64,000 nt of DNA from NCBI RefSeq assembly GCF_013375535.1, contig NZ_JABXJG010000002.1:372001-436000 (forward strand), read 5' to 3'. Origin of the DNA: Sphingobium sp. 15-1. GTDB taxonomy: Bacteria > Pseudomonadota > Alphaproteobacteria > Sphingomonadales > Sphingomonadaceae. This document shows, one piece after another, positions 34,704-42,271 of this stretch. The notes beneath the pieces are model-generated. The model saw nothing but the letters and a program-made list of their open reading frames with translations, ran no database searches and was not told the DNA's origin. A program made the position numbers and the translations under genes. Each line of letters opens with the position of its first letter. Position 1 is the stretch's first letter.

Positions 34704-34727
34704 GGCGCTGGCCCCGAATCCCGAACG

Positions 34728-34764
34728 AAAAACGGCCGGCCGCGGCAAAAAGCCGCGACCGACC
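34728..34764 (-). terminator. Rho-independent terminator after the isochorismatase gene
   Basis: On the minus strand a 13-bp GC-rich stem (with two G-U pairs) and a five-U loop is followed at once by five U residues (plus 34728-34732). It begins 26 nt after the stop codon of the isochorismatase gene and separates that transcript from the CoA operon downstream. Confidence 0.8.
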
Positions 34765-34789
34765 GCTCAGGGAGGATAGCGCCGAAAAT

Positions 34790-35473
34790 CTATGCCGAAA
34801 GCAGTTCCACCACCGCATCGGCCGGAACCACATCCGCGAAGATCGCCGTCAGCGAATTCAGCGCGGCATTATGTTCGACATCGGACAGGGCCGCCGTTGC
34901 ATCCGACACGAAAATCACGCGATAGTTAAGCTGCATGGCTTCGCGCGCCGTCGTCTCGCAGCACACATTGGTCGCCGTGCCCGTCACGATCAGCGTGTCG
35001 ATCCCCTTTTCCTGAAGAAGATCGTGGAGCGAGCTGGTGCCCGGCGAGAAGGCGCCGAAACGAGCCTTGTCCACCGCGAAATCCTCCGGCGCGACATCCA
35101 GTTCGGAATAGAGCGCATGACCATGACTGCCGGGCCGGAAGCTTTCCAGCATCCCTTCCGAAAAACCGGGAAGGAAAACGGTACCGTAGAAAGTCGACCA
35201 ATCCCTGAGCGCCCGCCCGTCGGTGACGAATTGCACGAAGATATTGATGCCTCCCGCTTCCCGGACGGCGCGGGAAATCCGGTTGATGGCGGGCACGATC
35301 TCCCGCGCAGTGGCGATTTCGACCGTGGCGCCCGGTTCCACGAAGCCGTTCTGCATATCGATGACGACATGGGCGGTCCGGGCGGGGTCGACGGCATCGA
35401 ACAGTCTCTGGCGCCCGCCGCGGGCCGCCATCGCGCGCGCGGCGATTTCAGGCGCTATTTCGATAGCGTGCAT
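34790..35473 (-). CDS. Isochorismatase-like cysteine hydrolase
   Basis: A 227-residue cysteine hydrolase with the family triad: Asp39 (HVVIDMQNGF), Lys136 (AVDKARFGAF) and Cys171 (TATNVCCETT). This is the N-carbamoylsarcosine amidase/nicotinamidase-like branch, which hydrolyses C-N bonds of amides or carbamoyl groups; the isochorismatase branch lacks the Cys. ATG 35473 has a GGAGGAA ribosome-binding site; a GTG one codon earlier is less likely. It follows a TonB receptor gene, with a hairpin in the 69-nt gap that may lower its expression. Its role in the pathway is unknown; an N-containing substrate is possible. Confidence 0.87.
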   Translation of the reverse strand: MHAIEIAPEIAARAMAARGGRQRLFDAVDPARTAHVVIDMQNGFVEPGATVEIATAREIVPAINRISRAVREAGGINIFVQFVTDGRALRDWSTFYGTVFLPGFSEGMLESFRPGSHGHALYSELDVAPEDFAVDKARFGAFSPGTSSLHDLLQEKGIDTLIVTGTATNVCCETTAREAMQLNYRVIFVSDATAALSDVEHNAALNSLTAIFADVVPADAVVELLSA

Positions 35474-35505
35474 CACATTCCTCCTCGCCGGATGGGAGAA
35501 ACGGA

Positions 35506-35528
35506 GGCTGGCCCATTATGGACCAGCC
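35506..35528 (-). terminator. Hairpin between TonB receptor 2 and the isochorismatase gene
   Basis: GGCTGG and CCAGCC arms extend to about 10 bp with one G-U pair around a 3-nt loop, 15 nt after the receptor stop codon. There is a mixed pyrimidine run but no clean U-tract, so partial termination or mRNA end protection is plausible. Confidence 0.45.
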
Positions 35529-35542
35529 CCCGGCCAAAAGGG

Positions 35543-37777
35543 TCAGAAGGAGTAACCGACCGTCACGCCATAGGTGCGCGGCGCGATGAGCGTCCCCAGC
35601 ACCGGCGTCCCAAACAGCGTCGATGACACATAGGTCTGCGCGATCGCCTGCGTATTGCCGATGTTGCGGATATAGCCTTCGACCGACCAACCCCCCGCAT
35701 TTTCCACGCGCGCGCTGACCGAACCCACGCCGTAGCTCTTCTGGGAGACCAGCGGATTTTCGAACGGCGAGAAATATTGCTTGTCGACGAAATTATAGTC
35801 GCCGCGCACGGTCACGGAATAATCACCGATTTCCCACTTGTTCGATGCGAACAGCATGAAGGACGTCTTGGGCGCCTGGGACAAGGTATAGCCGGACAGA
35901 TCCTGATTGCCCACGCTGGGATTGCTGGGATCGACAGTGAAGAAGCGATCATATTTCGCATCCACATAGGCCAGGTTTCCGCCCAGGCTCAGGCCATGCG
36001 CCGGACTGACCGCCAGTTCCAGTTCGAAACCGTCGACCTTCGCGGACGCCGCATTTTCCGTCACGCTGACATTGCCCCGGACCTGCGTCACCTGCAGGTC
36101 GCTATAGTCATAGTGGAACCCGATCAGGTTCGCCTTGACCGCGCCGCCCAGGAAGGTCGTCTTGATGCCGCCTTCATAATTGGTGATCTTTTCGGGCTGA
36201 TAGGCCGATTGATTGACGCCGATCGCATAGCCGCCGCTTTTGAAGCCCTGGCTATAGGTGAAATAGGAGAAGATTTCCGGCGTGACCTGATATTCCAGCG
36301 TCGCCGTGGGCGTGAATCGGGAGAAGCGGTCCGAAAGCTGGCGCGGGAAGCCGGGAACGGAAACCAGCGGCCCGCCCGGCTGGTACGGCCGGGTGAAATC
36401 GAGCTGGAAATTGTCGTTCAGCTTCTTCTTCTCAGTGCTATACCGGCCGCCGACGCTCAGCTTCAGGCCGTCGGCAATCTCATAGGTCAACTGGGCATAG
36501 GCTGCCAGGCCGTAGGTCTTCTGATAACCGACGGCATAGAAAGCGTCGCGCAGACTGAGCGCACCGCCCTGCACAGCCGAGCTGATCGGAATTTCCGAAC
36601 CGGACGGGCCGATATTCTCGTAGAAATATTGCCCACCGACCAGCCAGGAAAAGCGGCCGGCGCGGCCGTCCAGCGTCAGTTCCTGGCTGAACTGTTCGGA
36701 CTTGTTGAACAGCGTATCCACGCCAAGCTGGACGTCGGTGCCGTCAATGTCGACAAGGTTGGAGGATTTCACGCTGCGATAGGCCGTGATCGACTTCAAC
36801 GTCGCCCAATCGGTCTGATAGTCGATTTTCTGGACGATGCCCCAGGTCCTGATATGGACCTTGGGATCGATGTCGCTGGCGATGTCGCGGCTGTTGTACA
36901 GGGCGCGGCCGCCGAGCCGGATGCCGAGCGGGATCACATTGGGCTGGGCGGGACCGAAATAATGCAGGCCGTTCGCCCGATCCGATTCATCGGAATAATC
37001 GAAGATCGTCAGGAATTCGAGGCCGTCGACCGGCGTCCACAGCGCCGACACGCGCAGGCCGAGTTCATCCTTGTCGTCGATGTCGGTGCCCGTGACGATA
37101 TTCTTGCCATAGCCGTCATGACTTTCATGATGGGCGGCGAAACGGAGCGCCAGATTGGACGTGACCGGGCCGGAGATCGCCCCTTCCACCTTGGTGGCGT
37201 TGTAATTGCCATAGCCTGCGCGGATATAGCCCTGCATCTCCTGCGTGGGCCGGGCGCTGGTCACGACCACCGCGCCGCCGGTGGCGTTGCGGCCGTAGAG
37301 CGTGCCCTGCGGCCCCTTCAGAACCTGCACGGAATCGACGTCGAACATGCCGCTGAGCTGCGCGTCGGGACGCGCAATATAGACGCCGTCCTGGTAGAAG
37401 GCGACACGCGGGTCCTGGCCCGCAACCACGCCGTCGGAACCGATGCCGCGCACCGCGATATGCGCCTGGCCGATATTCTTGCCGAAGCTGACCGCCGGAA
37501 CGACGGCAGCCAGATCCTCGACATTCGAAATGCCGCGTGAGGCGAGCTCCTTGCCCGAAATGGCGGTGACGGCGGCCGGCGTCTTCTGAAGCGTCGTATC
37601 GCGGCGCAGCGCGGTCACGATGATGTCGCTGCCGTCGGTCGGTTGGTCATTGGCATCCGCCGGGACAGCCGGGCCATTGGCGCGTGCTTCCCCGCCGGTC
37701 TGGGCCATCGCCGGAATGGACAGGGCGGCGGCGCCACAGAAAAGAGCAAGCCTTATCGCTGTCGTTGACATTTTCAT
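35543..37777 (-). CDS. TonB-dependent outer-membrane receptor (copy 2)
   Basis: A 744-residue receptor with signal peptide about residues 1-25 (AMAQ cleavage), TonB-box-like DIIVTALR at 51-58, a plug domain (ISGKELASRGISNVEDLAAV, VQVLKGPQGTLYGRNATGGAV) and a beta-barrel ending TVGYSF. It is a paralogue of the receptor at 11693, with the same plug architecture but clearly different loops. The ATG has a GGAGGGG ribosome-binding site. It lies 50 nt after the ring-hydroxylating dioxygenase beta-subunit gene in the same direction, so it probably imports the substrate of that dioxygenase. Confidence 0.92.
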   Translation of the reverse strand: MKMSTTAIRLALFCGAAALSIPAMAQTGGEARANGPAVPADANDQPTDGSDIIVTALRRDTTLQKTPAAVTAISGKELASRGISNVEDLAAVVPAVSFGKNIGQAHIAVRGIGSDGVVAGQDPRVAFYQDGVYIARPDAQLSGMFDVDSVQVLKGPQGTLYGRNATGGAVVVTSARPTQEMQGYIRAGYGNYNATKVEGAISGPVTSNLALRFAAHHESHDGYGKNIVTGTDIDDKDELGLRVSALWTPVDGLEFLTIFDYSDESDRANGLHYFGPAQPNVIPLGIRLGGRALYNSRDIASDIDPKVHIRTWGIVQKIDYQTDWATLKSITAYRSVKSSNLVDIDGTDVQLGVDTLFNKSEQFSQELTLDGRAGRFSWLVGGQYFYENIGPSGSEIPISSAVQGGALSLRDAFYAVGYQKTYGLAAYAQLTYEIADGLKLSVGGRYSTEKKKLNDNFQLDFTRPYQPGGPLVSVPGFPRQLSDRFSRFTPTATLEYQVTPEIFSYFTYSQGFKSGGYAIGVNQSAYQPEKITNYEGGIKTTFLGGAVKANLIGFHYDYSDLQVTQVRGNVSVTENAASAKVDGFELELAVSPAHGLSLGGNLAYVDAKYDRFFTVDPSNPSVGNQDLSGYTLSQAPKTSFMLFASNKWEIGDYSVTVRGDYNFVDKQYFSPFENPLVSQKSYGVGSVSARVENAGGWSVEGYIRNIGNTQAIAQTYVSSTLFGTPVLGTLIAPRTYGVTVGYSF

Positions 37778-37827
37778 CTAAACCCCTCCCACATTAACTA
37801 TATGATGTTTTTAGGAAAATTGAAGTT

Positions 37828-38388
37828 CTAAAGGAAAAAGGACAGATTCTTGACATGGAGAGTCGCCTGATCGATGGTGATTTTCCGCCAGAAGACTTTC
37901 AGACCATCTTCTTCCCGGCGGATTCTGTCCTCCCGCTTGGCGAGCAGCATCTCGCCCGCTTCCTCCATGCGCGAACGGTGGCAAAGCAGCTTGCTTCTGA
38001 CGACGATCACCTGATCGCCGTCCTGCTCCTCCACCTTGTCGACATAGACGTTGGAAACCAGATGGGAGACGCGCGACAACGGCTCCTCCGCCCAATGAAT
38101 CTTGGTCATGATCTGGTAGACGCGGGCTTCCAGCGTCGCACGCGTGTCGTCGATCCATGCCGATTCATAATCGTTGGTCATATCATCGAACCGCCGGTTG
38201 AACGGCAAGTTCTTGCGGATCGGTACCCAGTAACGCAGGTCATCCGCAAAGAAGGAAAGCCATTCTTCGAACCTTCGCGCATCGATGGTATCGGCTTCCC
38301 TGTAGAGGAAATCCTCGATTTCACGCGTCAGCAGCAGGCGTTCGATGGATGCCGTCTTACCGGCGGCTTCTTGGACGATGGTCATCAT
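37828..38388 (-). CDS. Aromatic-ring-hydroxylating dioxygenase, small (beta) subunit
   Basis: A 186-residue cone-shaped beta subunit of the SnoaL-like/BphE-NdoC family: IEDFLYREADTIDARRFEEWLSFFADDLRYWVPI at the N-terminus and VSNVYVDKV and VIVVRSKLLCHRSRM strands further on. It has no cofactor and stabilises the alpha3beta3 hexamer. It follows the alpha-subunit gene by 7 nt, so the subunits are made together. No ferredoxin or reductase gene is near; these must come from elsewhere in the genome. Confidence 0.9.
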   Translation of the reverse strand: MMTIVQEAAGKTASIERLLLTREIEDFLYREADTIDARRFEEWLSFFADDLRYWVPIRKNLPFNRRFDDMTNDYESAWIDDTRATLEARVYQIMTKIHWAEEPLSRVSHLVSNVYVDKVEEQDGDQVIVVRSKLLCHRSRMEEAGEMLLAKREDRIRREEDGLKVFWRKITIDQATLHVKNLSFFL

Positions 38389-38395
38389 TACCCCC

Positions 38396-39664
38396 TTATG
38401 CTTCCATCGCTTCCGACCAGGCCCGGTAGAAGGCCATGTTGTTGCGCTCCGTCATCCACCATTTGCTGACTTTGCCGGGGATATAGGGGTCGGTGAAGCT
38501 GCCGGAATCGGCCACATAGCTAAAGGGCGCGTGCTGCGCGGCGCGGACGGACGCCCCCTCCGACGCATAGTTCCAATTCTCCATGTCGTCCTGTTCGGTC
38601 ATGCCGCCGGGGCCGCTGTAGGAGATATAGTAGCGGCGGAGGAAATCCTTCGCCTCCTGCGGCGCGTCCTTGTCGACGAAGAACATGCGCCAGGCCATGC
38701 AGGATTGCGGGCCGTTGGGATGCGCCATCAGCAACACCCGCGGCTGCTGCGTATGGAAGCCCGCATTGGGGAAGATATTGGCCAGCACCAGCGGCGATCC
38801 CGCCTTTTCGCCCAGGCGGGCGACGCGGCGGCGCCAGCAATCCTCGAAATATTCCGACGTGATCTTCGACATCGAATAATGACCACGCGGCTGGTCCGTC
38901 GCCACCCGCTCATAGATCAGGCCGTGACCATTGCCGGTCGCGGTGAGGAACAGCTCCCCGAAGGGATCGCGGCGTCCGACGCCCTCGCGCGGGCCGATGC
39001 GGCTCATGTCGGTCGACTGATGGCTGATATTGTGCAGCGGGTCGCCGCCGGAATTTTCGGACACGAACTTCCAGTTGCACGGAATGATCCATTTCTGGAC
39101 CCCGCCATAGACTTCGACCTCTCCATCGCCGCCGTCCCAGGCGCCAAGGCCGTACCACAGGCCTTCCTTCGCATCGCCCAGATAATCCTCGAAATCCGGC
39201 GCATCCTGGTTCCAGGTCGCCCATACGGTGCCGCGGAAGGTCGCGACCTTCGCCACTTTGATGAGGCCCCAATCCTTCTTGTCGAAGGAGTCCGGGAAAT
39301 TCTCAAACTCGGGCACGCCCTTCAGGTCGCCGTTCAGGTCGTAGGACCAGGCATGATAGGGGCAGTAGAACAGCTTGGTGTTGCCTTCGTCATAGCGGCA
39401 AATGCGCATGCCCTTGTGACGGCAGGTATTCAGGAAGACGTTGATCTTCATGTCGCGGCTGCGCGATACGATGACCTGGTCCTCGCCCATGCGCGACAGG
39501 AAATAGTCGCCCGGCGCGGGAAGCTGGCTCTCATGCGCGACGAGCAGCCACCTCTTGCGGAAGATCTGCTCCAGTTCCCGCTCGTAAATATCCTGATCGT
39601 GAAAGATCTTGCGGCTGACCACATCCCTCGTCGTATCGACGAGATTTGAAGAATGCATTCCCAT
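38396..39664 (-). CDS. Aromatic-ring-hydroxylating Rieske dioxygenase, large (alpha) subunit
   Basis: A 422-residue alpha subunit. The Rieske cluster ligands are Cys81/His83 (TCRHKG) and Cys101/His104 (CPYHAW). The mononuclear-iron segment reads KFVSENSGGDPLHNISHQST, with Asp and two His of the facial triad. It inserts O2 into an aromatic ring as a cis-diol, or demethylates, feeding electrons through an external ferredoxin. ATG 39664 has GGAAGAA 6 nt ahead; a TTG five codons earlier is unlikely. The gene order aldehyde dehydrogenase, HIBADH-like, alpha, beta, TonB receptor forms one operon. The substrate group (benzoate/biphenyl-like) cannot be fixed by eye. Confidence 0.92.
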   Translation of the reverse strand: MGMHSSNLVDTTRDVVSRKIFHDQDIYERELEQIFRKRWLLVAHESQLPAPGDYFLSRMGEDQVIVSRSRDMKINVFLNTCRHKGMRICRYDEGNTKLFYCPYHAWSYDLNGDLKGVPEFENFPDSFDKKDWGLIKVAKVATFRGTVWATWNQDAPDFEDYLGDAKEGLWYGLGAWDGGDGEVEVYGGVQKWIIPCNWKFVSENSGGDPLHNISHQSTDMSRIGPREGVGRRDPFGELFLTATGNGHGLIYERVATDQPRGHYSMSKITSEYFEDCWRRRVARLGEKAGSPLVLANIFPNAGFHTQQPRVLLMAHPNGPQSCMAWRMFFVDKDAPQEAKDFLRRYYISYSGPGGMTEQDDMENWNYASEGASVRAAQHAPFSYVADSGSFTDPYIPGKVSKWWMTERNNMAFYRAWSEAMEA

Positions 39665-39680
39665 GTTCCGTTCTTCCAAA

Positions 39681-40481
39681 TTAAGGGACGATATTTTCGA
39701 TTTCCTGCTTCATCAGCTTCGCGCCGGGCAAGGAAATGCCCAGCTTTCCGGCCAGTTGAAGACTGTTCTCAAGATCCTTGGTGTAGATCGGGATGGCGTG
39801 GGGCGCCATTTTGATCTCTCCCCAGGTTTCGGCAATGAAGCTGCGCGCCAGGCCACCGGTGATGACCTGCTTTACGACTTCCGGGGCCAGCCCCGCCGCC
39901 ACGCCCAGGCGCATGCCCTCTGCCATGGCGAGGATATTGCCGATGATCGTGACCTGATGCGCCAGCTTGGCGATCGTCGCCGTGCCCGCAGCGCCGGTCC
40001 GTAGAATGGTGGAACCCGAAAGCCTGAAAAGCGGCTCGCAGATGTCCAGCACCTCCTCATCGCCCGCCGCCATGAACGACATGGTCTTTTCCTGCGCACC
40101 CTTGGCCCCGCCGCTGACCGGCGCGTCGACCAGGCGCAGGCCATGCGCCCGCGCGCCTTCGACCAAGGCCGCCATCGTCTCCGCGCTCACCGTGCAATGG
40201 CTGACGACGATCAGGCCGGGTGCGGCGGTGGAGGCAAGCCCATCGTCGCCCAGCACGACGTCGATCACTTGCGCGTCGGTGGCGACGCAGATGAAGACGA
40301 CCTCGCATTTCTGCGCGATCTCGGCCGGAGACTGCGCCACATGAGCGCCCGCCTCCCGCAGCGCGGCCTGGGGCTCCGCCCTGACGTCGAAGCCGTGCAG
40401 TTCATGGCCCGCCGCCGCCAGATTGAGCGCCAGCGGCAATCCCTGCACGCCAAGTCCGATGAATCCGATCCTCATATCCAT
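39681..40481 (-). CDS. NAD(P)-dependent 3-hydroxyisobutyrate dehydrogenase-like enzyme (copy 2)
   Basis: A 266-residue paralogue of the enzyme at 24285: GFIGLGVQGLPLALN Rossmann motif, DAPVSGGAKGAQEKTMSFM substrate loop, and the catalytic Lys in GTATIAKLAHQV. The C-terminal helices carry the family pattern TKDLENSLQLAGKLGISLP. Two close ATGs are possible (40481 and 40475); the first has AAGAAG 5 nt upstream. It lies between an aldehyde dehydrogenase and a Rieske dioxygenase, so oxidation of an alcohol or diol intermediate is likely (inference). Confidence 0.87.
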   Translation of the reverse strand: MDMRIGFIGLGVQGLPLALNLAAAGHELHGFDVRAEPQAALREAGAHVAQSPAEIAQKCEVVFICVATDAQVIDVVLGDDGLASTAAPGLIVVSHCTVSAETMAALVEGARAHGLRLVDAPVSGGAKGAQEKTMSFMAAGDEEVLDICEPLFRLSGSTILRTGAAGTATIAKLAHQVTIIGNILAMAEGMRLGVAAGLAPEVVKQVITGGLARSFIAETWGEIKMAPHAIPIYTKDLENSLQLAGKLGISLPGAKLMKQEIENIVP

Positions 40482-40597
40482 TCCCACTTCTTGCCGCAGC
40501 CCGCCGATCGTCGCAGTCATGCGCGGCGCGCGACCCGGAACCGCGCATGACTGCCCGTCAGCCATTGGTGGCTGCACTCAACCGCCCGCCAGGACGA

Positions 40598-42079
40598 TCA
40601 TCCCAATGCGATCTGCACCGATTTCACTTCCAGATAGGGTTCCAGGGCATCCGGACCGAACTCCCTGCCCCACCCCGATTGCTTATATCCGCCGAAAGGC
40701 TGCGTCGGATCGACATGGGCGTAGCAGTTGACCCAGACCGTGCCCGCCCTGATCCGCTGGGCGACCACATGCGCCTTCGTCAGATCATTGGTGAAGATGC
40801 CGGCCGCCAGCCCATATTGCGTGTCGTTCGCCGCAGCCACAGCATCGTCGACGCTGACGAACGGCGCGACGCAGACGACCGGCCCGAAAATCTCCTCCTT
40901 CATCGCCGCCGATTCCGGGGGGCAATCCCCGATGACGGTCGGCTGATAATGGAAGCCGCGCCCCTCACCGAACCGTCCGCCCGCCACGATCCTGCCACCG
41001 TTGGACCGTTCGAGGTCGACCCAACCCGCCACCTTCTCCCGATGCTCGCGGGAGATAAGCGGGCCCAGATCGGTCTCCCGATCCTCCGGCGCGCCGATCT
41101 TCATCGCGGCGGCGAAGTCCTTCAGCCGCTCCATGAACGCAGGATAGATACCCTCCTGCACATAGACGCGGGAACAGGCGTAGCAGGCCTGGCCGCTATT
41201 GCCGAAAACGCCCCATGCGGCCGTGGGGACGGCGGCGTCGATATGGGCGTCGTCCATCACGATCAGAGGCGACTTGCCCCCCAGTTCCAGCGTCAGCCGC
41301 GTCAGATTGTCGGCGGCGAGACGGATGAGATGCTGGCCGACGCGGGTCGATCCGGTGAAGGAGACCTTCCGCACGTCCGCATGGGTGACGAGCGCCTCCC
41401 CGGCTTCCGGACCGGTGCCGACGACCATGTTCACCACGCCCCGCGGCACGCCCGCCTCGGCCAGCAGGGACATCAGGAAAGCGGAACTCATCGGCGCCAG
41501 TTCGGCGGGCTTGATGACGCAGGTGCAGCCAGCGGCCAGGGCGGGCGCCAGCTTCGCGCAGAGCAGCACGAACGGCCCGTTCCAAGGCGTGATGATGCCG
41601 ACAACGCCAACCGCCTCGCGACGCACATAGGCGTGGAAGCCGTCACCCATGCCGTCGAACGTGCGGTTCGCCATCGTCCGCGCCAGGGCGGCGCAATGGC
41701 GGATCATGCCGATGCCGATCGCGATGGTGATGTCAGCGACCTTCGCGGGCATGCCGACATCGCGGCTTTCTATGGCGGCGATGCGAAGGGCGTTGCGCTC
41801 CACCACATCGGCCAGGCGATGGAGGATGTCCGAACGCTCCACGCAGGACATCGGCGCCCAGGGACCGGTTTCGAAGGCAAGCCTGGCGCATTGGACCGCC
41901 CGGTCCACGTCGCCGGCGTCGGCCGCCGGGATGCGGGTCAGAATTTCGCCGCTATGGGGTTCGAGGACATCGATGGACGAAGCGCCCTTCGCGCCCTGCC
42001 ACCGCCCGTCGACGAACAGACCGGGGACCGCGTCACAGTCGATTTCAGCCAAAGACGCCAAACTGCCTCTCCATCCCAT
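40598..42079 (-). CDS. NAD(P)-dependent aldehyde dehydrogenase
   Basis: A 493-residue ALDH superfamily member with GIITPWNGPFVLLCAKLAPA, the NAD-binding FTGSTRVGQ, catalytic Glu in LELGGKSP, catalytic Cys in NSGQACYACSR, and the C-terminal EEIFGPVVCVAPF. It most likely oxidises a semialdehyde or aromatic aldehyde to its acid, for instance 2-hydroxymuconate semialdehyde or a benzaldehyde. It is the first gene of the ring-hydroxylating dioxygenase operon and is divergent from a GMC oxidoreductase, whose aldehyde product it could take over. Confidence 0.9.
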   Translation of the reverse strand: MGWRGSLASLAEIDCDAVPGLFVDGRWQGAKGASSIDVLEPHSGEILTRIPAADAGDVDRAVQCARLAFETGPWAPMSCVERSDILHRLADVVERNALRIAAIESRDVGMPAKVADITIAIGIGMIRHCAALARTMANRTFDGMGDGFHAYVRREAVGVVGIITPWNGPFVLLCAKLAPALAAGCTCVIKPAELAPMSSAFLMSLLAEAGVPRGVVNMVVGTGPEAGEALVTHADVRKVSFTGSTRVGQHLIRLAADNLTRLTLELGGKSPLIVMDDAHIDAAVPTAAWGVFGNSGQACYACSRVYVQEGIYPAFMERLKDFAAAMKIGAPEDRETDLGPLISREHREKVAGWVDLERSNGGRIVAGGRFGEGRGFHYQPTVIGDCPPESAAMKEEIFGPVVCVAPFVSVDDAVAAANDTQYGLAAGIFTNDLTKAHVVAQRIRAGTVWVNCYAHVDPTQPFGGYKQSGWGREFGPDALEPYLEVKSVQIALG

Positions 42080-42132
42080 GTTCTGGCATGCAGCATCGGC
42101 GGAGGGACGGCGGAAAAAAAATAGTTAGTCCG

Positions 42133-42171
42133 GATACCAACCATCCGCGACAGATATTTCCGGTGTCGCGG
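42133..42171. promoter_or_regulatory. Shared control site between the ALDH and GMC genes
   Basis: GATACC at 42133-42138 (in CGGATACCAACC) matches the core of the sites at 4403, 20318 and 25396. Adjacent is a perfect inverted repeat, CCGCGACA-N11-TGTCGCGG (42145-42171). Both lie in the 192-bp interval between divergent start codons, which fits a common regulator for both directions. Confidence 0.5.
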
Positions 42172-42271
42172 CGCCCGTGCTTTATGCCGCCCTGGCGATG
42201 GCAAAGGGATAGCGGAAGGCCCGAAGTCCGGCGCGCTCCGCGGAAATTCCGAAGGCAGGGAGGTGGGGGAA

